Shown: positions 26,458 through 36,439 of the stretch, piece by piece
Layout of the letters: each line of letters opens with the position of its first letter
How positions within the stretch are numbered: the first letter of the stretch is position 1
NCBI GenBank assembly: GCA_035575925.1
Contig: DATLXK010000062.1
Coordinates: 1 to 64,000, forward strand
Reading direction: 5' to 3'
Source: DASWTL01 sp035575925
Lineage (GTDB): Bacteria > Bacteroidota > Bacteroidia > Sphingobacteriales > Sphingobacteriaceae
Length of the DNA stretch: 64,000 nt
Notes under the pieces: generated by a model
Seen by the model: the letters and a program-made list of their open reading frames with translations, nothing else
Database searches by the model: none
What the model was told of the DNA's origin: nothing
Position numbers and translations under genes: made by a program

Positions 26458-28692
26458 CTAAAAACCCAGATCAGTCTCTTCCTCAGTGGGCTTCGGCGTT
26501 TGCTCCTTATTATAGGCGCCGCAATCCAATGTGACCGTAGAGCCCCCTTTAGGCGGCTCAAAATCGCGCTTAGAATATCTTAAAGATGGATCGGCATACA
26601 CTTTCTTCATATACAATGCAAACACCGGAAGAGCAGAATTAGCCCCTTCACCAGCCTCTGTAGTTGTAAAATGAACCGCCCGGTCTTCACAACCTGTCCA
26701 CACGCCGGTTACAAGTTGTGGCGTGATTCCGATAAACCACCCGTCGGAATTATTTTGGGTAGTGCCTGTTTTACCACCAATAGGATTATTTAAGCCGTAT
26801 TTCCAGGTTAACCTGGATGCTGTGCCGTCCTGAACGGTACCTTTAAGCATACTGGTCATGGTATAAGCCGTTTGCGGATTAAGGGCTACTATTACATTCT
26901 GCCGTCCTTCATAAATAACCGCACCGTTTCGATCCTCGATCCTCATTAAATATTGAGGTTCAGTCCATAATCCATGGTTTACAAAAGCGGAGTAGGCACC
27001 TACCATATCATATAAAGAAGCATCAAAAGTTCCAAGACAAATAGATGGATAAGCAGGCACATCGCTGGTAATGCCCATTTTCTTAGTTAATGTACTCACC
27101 GCCGTGGCTCCTACCTCTTTCATCATATAAGCCGTAATATAATTTTGCGAGTGAGCCAGGGCTTTTTTTAATGTTAGATATCCCGGTATGGGTTTATAAG
27201 CACGTGGAGTCCAGTTATCAATGGTTACCGGTTCATTAGGCACAGTGAAGCATGGAGAATAACCATTGTCAATGGCAACAGCATACGTAAATGGTTTAGC
27301 AGTTGAACCCACTTGCCTGGTACCTACCTTTACCTGATCATATTTAAAATATTCATAATTAGCTCCGCCTACCCATGCGCGCACATAGCCGGTTTGAGGT
27401 TCCATTGACATCACCGCATTACGCAAAAGCATTTTGTAGTACTTTACAGAATCAATTGGCCTCATTAACGTATCCATCTCACCACGCCAGCTAAAAATGG
27501 TCATCTCTACCGGGGTGTTAAAGTTATCTTTAATTTCTTCTGCCGATTTACCATCAGCTACCAGTTGCCGATACCGGTCTGAGCGCTTTATACCTTGGTC
27601 AATCAGCGATTCAAATCCTTTAAATGGATTTTTACCTTTCCATTGAACATTAAATTGCCTTTGAAGGGTTTTTAAATATTCTTTTTGTGCCTCTTCAGCA
27701 TAATGCTGCATCTTTGAGTTGATAGTGGTATATATTTTTAATCCATCACGGTCCAGGTCGTAAGGTGTACCATCAGCCTTTTCAATGGAACGCTCTTTGA
27801 ATATCTTTTGAATATCTTTTTTTAAAACCGACCTGAAATATGCTGCAGCTCCGTCATTATGATTTGTAGGATTAAAAGCAAGGTTCAGCTTTTTCGATTT
27901 CAGCGTTTCAAGCTCCGGCTCGCTTAAAAACCCTTCTTTATACATATTTATTAATAAGGTATTCCTTCTTCCAATGGCTCTTTCATGGTTACGGATAGGA
28001 TTATAATAAGACGGTCCTTTAAGCATACCTATCAGTAAAGCAGCCTGATCTGGTGTGAGGTTATCGGGTTTAGTATCAAAATAGGTTCTTGCTGCCGATT
28101 TAATTCCATAGGTATTATATGCGCCAAAATCAACAGTGTTCAGATACATGGTTATAATCTCTTCCTTCGTATACTCACGCTCAAGCTTAACTGCTATGAA
28201 AAGCTCCTGTAATTTTTGAATAACACGTTTTACATAATTGTGGGAACGACCTTCTTTTGAAAAAAGATTAAGTGCAAGCTGTTGCGTTATAGTACTTGCC
28301 CCCTGCTTTTTCCCAATAATATTATAAAAAAGGATAGTGAAACTACGCTTAAAATCGATGCCAGAATGATTGTAAAAGCGTTTGTCCTCAGTAGAGACCA
28401 ATGCATTAATTACATTCGGGGAGATTTCATTATATCTTACATTGGACCGGTTATGTATGTAATAAGTTCCCAAAACCTGGTTGTCTTCAGATAAAACTTC
28501 AGAGGCCAGGTTGCTTTTAGGGTTTTCAAGATCGCGGAATGTAGGCAGTTTTCCGAATAAACCCAGCCCAATGCTCAAAAGAAGGATGGCTACAAACGCA
28601 ACACCCAGCATAATAAACTTCCAAAAATTAATAGTGTAGCGACTTACATCGTTCTGTGAAAGTTGATTTGAATTACGTCTCGGATCTGCCAT
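26458..28692 (-). CDS. Class A penicillin-binding protein 1A (transglycosylase/transpeptidase)
   Basis: A 744-residue bifunctional peptidoglycan synthase. An N-terminal helix (about 27-48) anchors it in the inner membrane. The GT51 glycosyltransferase domain follows, with catalytic Glu in STEDKRFYNHSGID near 100 and ASTITQQLALN, KLQELFIAVKLE. The transpeptidase domain has SxxK (STAKPF near 470), SxN (SQN near 515) and KTGT near 650. It starts directly after the stop of the SprE-like gene, so the two are translationally adjacent, and it precedes uvrC. Confidence 0.93.
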   Translation of the reverse strand: MADPRRNSNQLSQNDVSRYTINFWKFIMLGVAFVAILLLSIGLGLFGKLPTFRDLENPKSNLASEVLSEDNQVLGTYYIHNRSNVRYNEISPNVINALVSTEDKRFYNHSGIDFKRSFTILFYNIIGKKQGASTITQQLALNLFSKEGRSHNYVKRVIQKLQELFIAVKLEREYTKEEIITMYLNTVDFGAYNTYGIKSAARTYFDTKPDNLTPDQAALLIGMLKGPSYYNPIRNHERAIGRRNTLLINMYKEGFLSEPELETLKSKKLNLAFNPTNHNDGAAAYFRSVLKKDIQKIFKERSIEKADGTPYDLDRDGLKIYTTINSKMQHYAEEAQKEYLKTLQRQFNVQWKGKNPFKGFESLIDQGIKRSDRYRQLVADGKSAEEIKDNFNTPVEMTIFSWRGEMDTLMRPIDSVKYYKMLLRNAVMSMEPQTGYVRAWVGGANYEYFKYDQVKVGTRQVGSTAKPFTYAVAIDNGYSPCFTVPNEPVTIDNWTPRAYKPIPGYLTLKKALAHSQNYITAYMMKEVGATAVSTLTKKMGITSDVPAYPSICLGTFDASLYDMVGAYSAFVNHGLWTEPQYLMRIEDRNGAVIYEGRQNVIVALNPQTAYTMTSMLKGTVQDGTASRLTWKYGLNNPIGGKTGTTQNNSDGWFIGITPQLVTGVWTGCEDRAVHFTTTEAGEGANSALPVFALYMKKVYADPSLRYSKRDFEPPKGGSTVTLDCGAYNKEQTPKPTEEETDLGF

Positions 28693-31455
28693 TTAATAGT
28701 TTTTTTGATAAAACTCTATGTACTTCTCAATAGTTGGCCTGTCATTGAGTTTATCAAAGTTGTCTTTGGTAATAATAAAAGTAGAATACTTATCGGCGGT
28801 TATTTTCATAATATCCTTCATTAACGGACTTATATTCTGATAATATCCCATTGCCAAATCCTTGCTTCTAAATTCTCCTACAAATATCAGTTGATTTTGG
28901 TTATTTATATTTTTTAGTTGATGTTTTATTGATTTTCCTGAAAAGTTTGCCCTGTTAAACTGCCCGATCCCAAACCTGGAGGAATTTAAATTAACTCGTG
29001 AATCTGCTGCAACGTTAACAACAAAATAATGCACCATAGAATCGGCTACAGCAAATATAGAAGGTTCGTTACGAGATACATTAGCTGGTGTCTCTGGACT
29101 TGCCGCTATTTTAGTCTCTGGAGTTGTCGCAATTTTAGTCTCAGGCTCGCTGACTGAAGTTTTAGGTTGTCCGGCTATTATAGGTTTAACATCTGTAAGT
29201 TGAATCTGCGGCTCTTCAACAAACCCCGGCTCATTAGGATCATAATCCACTAAGGCAACCCGCCTTTTATCAAGTTCAGGCCGGTATTGAATAATATATA
29301 AAAGATGCTGCTGTATCAGAGGCACAATTAGTTTATCATCCGGATACTCTGATATAATAAGTTTTAGGGCTTGTTCAAATGCAGGTAACTTTTGGGTACG
29401 CCCGATTGCTAAAGCGCCCAAATATGAAATTTGTGAGGCTAATGAGTTTTTAGCGAACTGCTGATGTGCCTGGTCTGCCTTCAGAATAACATCTTTATAT
29501 TTTTTTGAAAGATAGTCAGAATACATATCTTCATAAAAGCGAATAGCGGCCATCGGCTCATCATCTGCAGATTGCCTGTATCCCGGATCAAGTATGATTT
29601 TTGCAAACTGCGAATCCGCATACCTGGTAAGCAGCGTGTTTTTATATTCTTCAGCTTTTTGCGGATTTGAAATTGAATACAAGCGGTACAAATTATAATA
29701 TATCGCTAGTTTATTTTCAGAATCAGGAAAACGGTTTAATAAGTCTTCATAAGCTTTAATGGCCTGAGCTGGTTCATTTAAAATATCTTTATAAAAATCT
29801 CCTATATCAAAATATGCTGATGCTATTCGTTGATTTGAAGCCATACGCAGTTCATCCGTTAAAGGAATATTCTGTATATCTATCTGGATATCCTCCGCAG
29901 ATTTAATTGGGCTGCTATTGTTGGGTGTACCGGTAATAACATCATCAGGGCTTAAGCCACTGGCATTACTATTAGTTACTTCGGATGCTGATTTTTGGCT
30001 GCGACGCCAGTTATCCTCGAGTGTGCGATTTCCCCATCGCCGTTTAAAGTCAGAAAAGCCCTGGCTGATAGCAGCAGTATTATTAAAATAAAACTTTCCT
30101 CCAGCAGCATTTTCTGTTGGGCGATTGTTATCAAACAATGAATTGCCTGAATTATTATTTGTTTCGGTCTGCGCAAAAACTTCCTGCACCTGCGCCCTTG
30201 CTAAAGCACCGATCCTGATTTTACGAGCCTCTTCAGGCAGTTTTGCGAGCATTTGCAAAGTATCTTCACGGGATATTATGGATAACCGATCGGATAACAG
30301 ATACAGATTATCGCCTTTCTTTTTTATTTGCTGATATCCCGGATATTCTGGAGTGAGATTTAATAAGGTACTGTCATAATAGGCTTTTGATTTAACGTAA
30401 TCTGCCTGGTTAAAATAGATATCGGCCAAACTAAGATATGCCTGCCCCTTTTGCCCCTGATTATTTACACTGCTCCTTATTGCGGTATTATAATTTTCAA
30501 TGGCCTTAACCTGTTCACCCTGGGCGAAGTATGTATTTGCAATTTCGTAATAGATCTGATCTGAAAACTGCTTATTCTTATCGTCTTTCAATAATGCACT
30601 TAATCGATCTATCCCGGAAGAGCTTTTTCCGCTTATTTTATCTTCAATAGCAATTCTGTTCAAATTTGAGTTAAAAGCCATATCAAACGCAGCATTACTT
30701 TTAACTATTGCTGTATAGTTTTCATATGCGGCTTCGGATTGGCCATTAAGCTCCTGTAATTGCCCAAGCAAATAAGACCATCGAAGTTTATTAATTTTAC
30801 TATCCGTTTCTTTAATGGCTTTCTCCAGAACCTCCGCTGCAGCTACTTCATTTTTGGCATATATATGTAACTGTGCGGCAACAGCGAAAATATCAGCAAG
30901 GGATTTTTTTTCTGATTTAATATTTTCCAGAGCAGTATCGATTGTGATTTTAGCCTCATCAAAGCGGTTAAGCTTAATAAGAGCCCGTGCTTTCCACGCC
31001 AATGCCGCCTGCTTTTTCTCTTTATCTTCCGGATAGTTTTTATACACGTAGTCGAAAAATTCTGCTGAATTAAAGAACTCTCCCTTAAGGTGGTTGGCTT
31101 TAGCGATTAAAAAATACGCGTCGTCCACATATTGGCTTTGCGATTTCTCATTTACTATAACATTCATTTTCTCTATCACCTTATCCAGGCTCTTAAGCTC
31201 AGATTGTGCAAGTTCAAGAGACGACTCCTTGAATACGGGCAATAACCGATCGAAATTATCCTGATAAGAACCTGAGATGTTACGTTCGCTTTCCTCTATC
31301 AGAATACGGGCATTATATAATACATTATATCTGGCGGTAAGATTCTGCATATTCTTACTTACCACAGTCTCTTTTTTAGAACTGCAGGAAAGTAATCCGC
31401 TTAATAAACAGCAGCTTATAAGACAACTTATAATATTATATCTGGCGAGGTTCAA
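28693..31455 (-). CDS. sprE: SprE/PorW-like TPR lipoprotein of the type IX secretion system
   Basis: A 920-residue lipoprotein (lipobox LLSC near 24) that opens with KNMQNLTARYNVLYNARILI, a start typical of SprE/PorW. At least eight TPR units follow (for example DQIYYEIANTYFAQGEQ). The Asn/Ser-rich middle near 430-530 may be disordered. A Pro/Thr/Glu-rich linker near 760-800 leads to a C-terminal domain of about 110 residues. SprE/PorW links the GldKLMN machinery to the translocon in type IX secretion and gliding. The family call rests on length, architecture and the N-terminal box; a search would confirm it. It is the first gene of the operon with pbp1A and uvrC and lies close to gldKLMN. 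Confidence 0.72.
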   Translation of the reverse strand: MNLARYNIISCLISCCLLSGLLSCSSKKETVVSKNMQNLTARYNVLYNARILIEESERNISGSYQDNFDRLLPVFKESSLELAQSELKSLDKVIEKMNVIVNEKSQSQYVDDAYFLIAKANHLKGEFFNSAEFFDYVYKNYPEDKEKKQAALAWKARALIKLNRFDEAKITIDTALENIKSEKKSLADIFAVAAQLHIYAKNEVAAAEVLEKAIKETDSKINKLRWSYLLGQLQELNGQSEAAYENYTAIVKSNAAFDMAFNSNLNRIAIEDKISGKSSSGIDRLSALLKDDKNKQFSDQIYYEIANTYFAQGEQVKAIENYNTAIRSSVNNQGQKGQAYLSLADIYFNQADYVKSKAYYDSTLLNLTPEYPGYQQIKKKGDNLYLLSDRLSIISREDTLQMLAKLPEEARKIRIGALARAQVQEVFAQTETNNNSGNSLFDNNRPTENAAGGKFYFNNTAAISQGFSDFKRRWGNRTLEDNWRRSQKSASEVTNSNASGLSPDDVITGTPNNSSPIKSAEDIQIDIQNIPLTDELRMASNQRIASAYFDIGDFYKDILNEPAQAIKAYEDLLNRFPDSENKLAIYYNLYRLYSISNPQKAEEYKNTLLTRYADSQFAKIILDPGYRQSADDEPMAAIRFYEDMYSDYLSKKYKDVILKADQAHQQFAKNSLASQISYLGALAIGRTQKLPAFEQALKLIISEYPDDKLIVPLIQQHLLYIIQYRPELDKRRVALVDYDPNEPGFVEEPQIQLTDVKPIIAGQPKTSVSEPETKIATTPETKIAASPETPANVSRNEPSIFAVADSMVHYFVVNVAADSRVNLNSSRFGIGQFNRANFSGKSIKHQLKNINNQNQLIFVGEFRSKDLAMGYYQNISPLMKDIMKITADKYSTFIITKDNFDKLNDRPTIEKYIEFYQKNY

Positions 31456-31599
31456 CGGAATTTACTTTAACTATACAATAACAAACTCTTCTTAAAAATA
31501 TTATCCCTATAACGGGTAAATATAGTGTTTCATCTCAATTATATGATCGATAGACAGTTCATTTGCTGAAAGTATCCGGCATCATTACCATAAAATTTA

Positions 31600-31607
31600 T
31601 AGCTTTG
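31600..31607 (+). promoter_or_regulatory. Candidate -7 element for the ATP synthase operon
   Basis: TAGCTTTG matches TAnnTTTG and lies 55 bases before the GTG start of the first gene. No TTTG is present at the usual -33 distance; the nearest is at 31562-31565, too far away. Confidence 0.45.
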
Positions 31608-31661
31608 CCTTTATTGAAATCCTATCGATTACTTTAATAACGCAAAGATAAACTTAGGGCA

Positions 31662-31898
31662 GTGGATGAGCCAAACGGTCGTGAAGAATCAGAGGGCAGT
31701 AAAAAAACCCTGGATGGTTATGTCAAATATTCAGGACTAGCATTTCAAATGATAGCGATTATTGGTATTTGTACTTTTGCAGGGTACAAAATCGATGAGT
31801 ACAGACAATCAGAGACGTTGATTTTTAGTGCACTATTAGGTTTAGCAGGCGTTTGTATTGCTTTATACATTATTATCAGGGGCATTAATAAAAACTAG
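31662..31898 (+). CDS. AtpZ/AtpI family protein
   Basis: A 78-residue protein with a hydrophilic N-terminus and two transmembrane helices (about 25-43 and 54-73), ending in RGINKN. It is the usual first gene of F-type ATP synthase operons in Bacteroidota, where AtpZ/AtpI proteins help assemble the c ring or import magnesium or calcium. The frame begins with GTG at 31662; no in-frame ATG occurs before the first helix. It is three bases before the next gene. Confidence 0.75.
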   Translation: MDEPNGREESEGSKKTLDGYVKYSGLAFQMIAIIGICTFAGYKIDEYRQSETLIFSALLGLAGVCIALYIIIRGINKN

Positions 31899-31900
31899 TT

Positions 31901-32296
31901 GTGAAGACATCCCGGTTTATTTTATTCTATAGTTTATTTGTTCTGCTAACTGCTCTGATCATACTTGTATTAAAGTACACCTTGCCCTTCTCTATACTTG
32001 TACAATGGTTTTGGTGTATTTTCGCCTTTATAGCAATTAGCACACTTTTATCCTATTTGTTTTCTACAAAAGGAATTAATAAAGGCGGAGAAACTTCCAT
32101 ATTAACTTTAATGGCTGTTTCAGGCATCAAGTTATTTCTATCCATGGGAGCTGCAATAGTTTACCTGTTAAATTTTAAAGTTAACGGCACAATTTTCATT
32201 GCGAATTTTTTTTCTTTATATTTTTTATTTACTGCGTTTGAACTTTACTTTTTGTTGCGTAATTTGCGCCACCAAAAATTAACAGAGAAATCTTAA
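31901..32296 (+). CDS. Small four-helix membrane protein of the ATP synthase operon
   Basis: A 131-residue protein with four predicted transmembrane helices and a short charged tail. It starts with GTG at 31901. Its position between the AtpZ-like gene and atpB matches the small membrane gene often found there in Bacteroidota, an AtpI-like protein of uncertain role. I see no conserved motif beyond the membrane topology. It ends six bases before atpB. Confidence 0.6.
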   Translation: MKTSRFILFYSLFVLLTALIILVLKYTLPFSILVQWFWCIFAFIAISTLLSYLFSTKGINKGGETSILTLMAVSGIKLFLSMGAAIVYLLNFKVNGTIFIANFFSLYFLFTAFELYFLLRNLRHQKLTEKS

Positions 32297-32301
32297 TATA
32301 G

Positions 32302-33384
32302 ATGCAAATTAAGCAGATTTTGAACTTCAAAAAAAACACCCTAACCTTATTTTACGTCGTTTTTTTAGGATTAAGCAGTTTTTCTGCCTTTGCTCAAAAT
32401 ACCGGACACACCCAATTGGCAGAAGGAAGTGAGCATCATGAAGAAGCATTTAATCCTGCGGAAGCAATAATTGAGCATATTTCCGATTCTCACGGGTGGC
32501 ACTTATGGGGTCATACCACGCTACATCTTCCGGTTATACTTTATACAAACAAAGGGATGGAAACTTTTTCATCCAGCCAATTTGGCCATGGCGAAAAAGC
32601 TTACTCCGGGAAATATTACACCTACAAGCTGGAAAAGAATAAAGTTAAAATAATTGACGGCTCAGGTCAAATAGACGAGGCTGCCACTAAAAAACTATTT
32701 GATATTTCTATAACCAAGAACGTTGCTTCACTGTGGCTTTCCATACTGATTATCCTGCTTGTATTCTTTACTGTTGCCGCATCTTATAGAAAACGTGTTG
32801 GAAAAGCACCTAAGGGCTTACAATCTTTTATAGAACCGCTTGTGGTTTTTATTCGCGATGAAATTGCCAAACCCAACATTGGCTACAAATACGAGCGGTT
32901 TATGCCTTTACTGCTTACCTTTTTCTTTTTTATTCTGGTGAACAACCTGATGGGACTTGTGCCTTTCTTTCCTGGAGGAGCGAACGTTACCGGAAACATT
33001 GCAGTTACCTTTGTTTTGGCCGGAATTACCATGCTTGTTACTAATTTTAGTGCAAATAAATACTACTGGAAACATATTTTTCTTCCAAGCACACCAAAAT
33101 GGCTTTACCCCATTATGTGGCCTGTGGAAATCATAGGTATATTTTCAAAGCCGGTTGCCCTGATGATACGTTTGTTCGCCAACATCACCGCAGGACACAT
33201 TATCGTATTGGCGCTTATATCAATTATATTCGTTTTCAAATCTGTATACGTAGCTCCTGCTTCGGTTTTATTCGTAGTTTTTATGGATGTAATTGAGCTT
33301 TTGGTGGCTTTTCTGCAGGCATATATTTTTACTCTGCTTAGTGCTTTGTTTATCGGCTCGGCAATAGAGGAACATCATCATTAA
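32302..33384 (+). CDS. atpB: F0F1 ATP synthase subunit a
   Basis: A 360-residue proton-channel subunit. It has a long N-terminal extension with a signal peptide (FSAFAQ) and a periplasmic segment of about 120 residues with several His, seen in many Bacteroidota. The membrane core includes the essential Arg in MIRLFANITAGHIIV near 285 and the FLQAYIFTLLSALFIGSAI helix at the end, then a HHH tail. It works with the c ring to convert the proton gradient into rotation. Confidence 0.93.
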   Translation: MQIKQILNFKKNTLTLFYVVFLGLSSFSAFAQNTGHTQLAEGSEHHEEAFNPAEAIIEHISDSHGWHLWGHTTLHLPVILYTNKGMETFSSSQFGHGEKAYSGKYYTYKLEKNKVKIIDGSGQIDEAATKKLFDISITKNVASLWLSILIILLVFFTVAASYRKRVGKAPKGLQSFIEPLVVFIRDEIAKPNIGYKYERFMPLLLTFFFFILVNNLMGLVPFFPGGANVTGNIAVTFVLAGITMLVTNFSANKYYWKHIFLPSTPKWLYPIMWPVEIIGIFSKPVALMIRLFANITAGHIIVLALISIIFVFKSVYVAPASVLFVVFMDVIELLVAFLQAYIFTLLSALFIGSAIEEHHH

Positions 33385-33429
33385 TAAACAATAAACTATA
33401 TATATTAATAACAACTAAATAACAAAAAA

Positions 33430-33639
33430 ATGATTGGAAGTATTGCTGCGATTGGTGCAGGTTTATCTGCGATTGGTGCTGGTATCGGTATCGGTCAAAT
33501 TGGTGGTAAAGCGGTAGAAGGTATTGCCCGCCAGCCTGAGGCTGCATCAAAAATTCAAGCTGCCATGATCATTGCTGCGGCCCTTGTAGAAGGTGCGGCT
33601 TTGTTCGGTGTAGTGGTTTCTTTCTTGAGTATCCGTTAA
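33430..33639 (+). CDS. atpE: F0F1 ATP synthase subunit c
   Basis: A 69-residue hairpin of two hydrophobic helices joined by the polar loop RQPE (34-37). The ion-binding carboxylate is Glu54 in the second helix. The first helix is Gly/Ala-rich with GxGxGxG packing, as usual. It follows atpB by about 45 bases. Confidence 0.95.
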   Translation: MIGSIAAIGAGLSAIGAGIGIGQIGGKAVEGIARQPEAASKIQAAMIIAAALVEGAALFGVVVSFLSIR

Positions 33640-33717
33640 GATCCTCAGCAACTATACTGCAGGCGATTGGCTTGCAGTATAGTTTTTATTATGATTAAAT
33701 TATAATGTACACATATT

Positions 33718-34212
33718 ATGGAATTAGTTACACCTGATTTAGGGTTTGTAGTTTGGACAACTGTATCTTTCCTCATACTCCTGCTCCTGCTTACTAAATT
33801 TGCATGGAAGCCTATAATGAGCGCTATCACCGAACGGGAAAATTCTATTGAAGATGCTTTATCAAAAGCAGAATTCGCCAAGCAGGAAATGGCTAAGCTG
33901 ACCAGTGAAAATGAGCAGCTTTTGAAACAAGCCCGTTTTGAACGTGATCAGATATTAAAGGAAGCTAAAGAACTGAAAGATCAGATTGTGAATGACGCAA
34001 AAACATCAGCTCAGGAAGAAGGGGCAAAAATGATCGAAAAGGCGAAAATCGAGATCAATAACCAAAAGATAGCTGCACTGGCAGAAGTTAAAGGCCAGGT
34101 TGCAACCTTGTCGTTAGAAATTGCCGAAAAAGTTTTACGTAACCGTTTCGAAGACCAGAACAAGCAGCAGGAACTGGTAAACGATCTTTTAAAGAAAGTG
34201 GAGTTGAATTAA
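33718..34212 (+). CDS. atpF: F0F1 ATP synthase subunit b
   Basis: A 164-residue stator subunit: one N-terminal transmembrane helix (about 8-28) that opens with LVTPDLGFVVWTTVSFLILL, then a long charged right-handed coiled coil typical of subunit b, including EKAKIEINNQKIAALAEVK. It links the a subunit to the F1 head. Confidence 0.93.
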   Translation: MELVTPDLGFVVWTTVSFLILLLLLTKFAWKPIMSAITERENSIEDALSKAEFAKQEMAKLTSENEQLLKQARFERDQILKEAKELKDQIVNDAKTSAQEEGAKMIEKAKIEINNQKIAALAEVKGQVATLSLEIAEKVLRNRFEDQNKQQELVNDLLKKVELN

Positions 34213-34229
34213 TGAGTACTGCTTAAAAA

Positions 34230-34257
34230 CCGTAACTCAAAACTTACAACTCAAACT
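34230..34257. repeat. Heptanucleotide repeat tract before atpH
   Basis: AACT recurs at 34234, 34241 and 34248, an exact 7-base period, in the spacer between atpF and atpH. The unit resembles the CTCA-containing heptads at 36474-36500 and 48898-48932. Confidence 0.5.
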
Positions 34258-34264
34258 GAAATAT

Positions 34265-34807
34265 ATGTCAGAAATACAAGTAGCATCACGGTACGCCAAA
34301 TCGTTAATTGATTTAGCTGAAGAGCAAAACTCTTTGGAAAAAATCAAAAGTGATATGGAAGCATTTGTTCGGATAGTAAAAGAGAACTCAGAACTGCATG
34401 CAGTATTGCGTAATCCTATTATCGGCCCGGATAAAAAAACTGCAATACTGAATCAGATTTTCGGATCAGGAATTGATCCCATAATTTTAAGCTTCTTTAA
34501 AATAGTAGTAAGTAAAGGTCGGTCGGAAGTGCTTTATGCTACCGGAAAAGAATTTTTGAATGAATACAACAGGCGTAAGAAAATTTACAAGGCAACTGTA
34601 ACGTCGGCTGTAACATTGAGTGCGGAAAATATAAAGCAGATCGAAGCTGTTGTCCGGGAGGCAACTAAGGGCGAAGTAGTTTTAGAAACCAGAGTAGATC
34701 CTGATATTATCGGGGGCTTTATTTTGAAGGTAGGTGATAAACAATTTGATACCAGTATATCGGGCAGCTTAAGTAAACTTAAAAAAGAATTCGCACAGCG
34801 GATCTAA
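34265..34807 (+). CDS. atpH: F0F1 ATP synthase subunit delta
   Basis: A 180-residue stator subunit that caps F1. It starts MSEIQVASRYAKSLIDLAEE, the standard delta/OSCP start, and has the C-terminal signature VDPDIIGGFILKVGDKQFDTS. A small heptad repeat tract lies just upstream of its ATG. Confidence 0.95.
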   Translation: MSEIQVASRYAKSLIDLAEEQNSLEKIKSDMEAFVRIVKENSELHAVLRNPIIGPDKKTAILNQIFGSGIDPIILSFFKIVVSKGRSEVLYATGKEFLNEYNRRKKIYKATVTSAVTLSAENIKQIEAVVREATKGEVVLETRVDPDIIGGFILKVGDKQFDTSISGSLSKLKKEFAQRI

Positions 34808-34857
34808 TAATATACTAGAATACAACAGATTTATAATATAACTCTTAAATAAAAAAT

Positions 34858-36432
34858 ATGGTAGAGGTAAGACCAGATGAGGTTTCTGCAATTTTAAGGC
34901 AACAATTATCCGGCTTCAAATCAGAAGCAGAACTGGAAGAAGTGGGCACCGTTCTTCAAATTGGTGACGGTATTGCCCGTGTGTATGGCTTAACGAAAGT
35001 TCAGTCAGGTGAGCTGGTTGAATTTGACAACGGACTACAGGGTATTGTTTTGAACCTGGAAGAGGATAACGTGGGTGTGGTATTGCTTGGTGCTTATGAC
35101 GAGATTAAGGAAGGGGATACTGTTAAGCGTACCAAACGTATCGGATCTATTAATGTAGGAGATGGAATGCTTGGCCGCGTGGTCAATACTCTTGGTCAGC
35201 CTATTGATGGTAAAGGCCCGATTACCGGCGAAACATACGAAATGCCTATTGAGCGTAAAGCTCCGGGTGTTATCTATCGTCAGCCTGTAACCGAGCCGCT
35301 TCAAACCGGCATTAAGGCTATCGATGCGATGATCCCAATTGGCCGCGGACAACGTGAGCTGGTTATTGGCGATCGCCAGACAGGTAAAACTGCGGTTTGT
35401 ATCGATACAATTATCAATCAAAAAGAATTTTACGCAGCCGGGCAGCCTGTTTACTGTATTTATGTAGCAATCGGGCAGAAAAGTTCTACCGTAGCCCAGA
35501 TAGTTCGTACACTGGAAGAAAATGGTGCAATGCCTTATTCAGTAATTGTAGCCGCTTCTGCAGCAGATCCTGCGCCGATGCAATTTTTTGCACCTTTTGC
35601 AGGTGCTGCGATCGGAGAATTCTTCCGTGACACAGGACGTCCTGCTTTAATTGTTTATGATGACTTGTCAAAACAGGCTGTAGCTTATCGCGAGGTTTCA
35701 TTATTACTTCGTCGTCCTCCGGGTCGTGAAGCATATCCTGGTGACGTGTTTTATCTTCACAGCCGTTTATTAGAACGTGCTGCCAAGATCAACGCATCCG
35801 ACGAGATCGCAAAAGCAATGAATGATCTTCCCGAATCAATTAAGCATTTGGTAAAGGGCGGAGGTTCTTTAACCGCGCTTCCAATAATTGAAACCCAGGC
35901 AGGTGACGTATCTGCATACATTCCGACTAACGTAATTTCTATTACTGACGGACAGATATTCCTGGAGTCTAACCTGTTTAACGCAGGTGTGCGACCCGCT
36001 ATTAACGTAGGTATTTCGGTATCACGTGTGGGTGGTAATGCGCAGATCAAGTCGATGAAAAAAGTTGCCGGCACATTAAAACTGGATCAGGCACAATACC
36101 GTGAACTTGAAGCTTTCTCTAAATTTGGTTCTGACCTTGATGCAGCAACAAAATCTGTTCTTGATAAAGGTTCACGTAACGTAGAGATTCTTAAACAGGG
36201 ACAGTTTGCACCCGTTTCTGTTGAGAAGCAGGTAGCTATAATTTACGCAGGAACGAAAGGGTTATTCCGTAGCGTACCTATAAATAAGGTAAAAGAATTC
36301 GAAGCAGAATATTTACAGCAATTAGAGCAACGTCATCCTGAAGTTTTGCAGGCTTTAAAAGAAGGTAAGTTTGATGACAGCTTAACCAATGTGTTAGAAA
36401 CTGTTGCAAAAGAACTGGCAGGTAAGTATTAA
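34858..36432 (+). CDS. atpA: F0F1 ATP synthase subunit alpha
   Basis: A 524-residue non-catalytic nucleotide-binding subunit with the P-loop GDRQTGKTA near 170, the RPALIVYDDLSKQAVAYRE strand-loop, and the signature SxVGGNAQ near 385. The N-terminal beta barrel and C-terminal helical domain are complete. It precedes atpG by about 75 bases, a spacer filled with heptad repeats. Confidence 0.97.
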   Translation: MVEVRPDEVSAILRQQLSGFKSEAELEEVGTVLQIGDGIARVYGLTKVQSGELVEFDNGLQGIVLNLEEDNVGVVLLGAYDEIKEGDTVKRTKRIGSINVGDGMLGRVVNTLGQPIDGKGPITGETYEMPIERKAPGVIYRQPVTEPLQTGIKAIDAMIPIGRGQRELVIGDRQTGKTAVCIDTIINQKEFYAAGQPVYCIYVAIGQKSSTVAQIVRTLEENGAMPYSVIVAASAADPAPMQFFAPFAGAAIGEFFRDTGRPALIVYDDLSKQAVAYREVSLLLRRPPGREAYPGDVFYLHSRLLERAAKINASDEIAKAMNDLPESIKHLVKGGGSLTALPIIETQAGDVSAYIPTNVISITDGQIFLESNLFNAGVRPAINVGISVSRVGGNAQIKSMKKVAGTLKLDQAQYRELEAFSKFGSDLDAATKSVLDKGSRNVEILKQGQFAPVSVEKQVAIIYAGTKGLFRSVPINKVKEFEAEYLQQLEQRHPEVLQALKEGKFDDSLTNVLETVAKELAGKY

Positions 36433-36439
36433 GTTAGGA

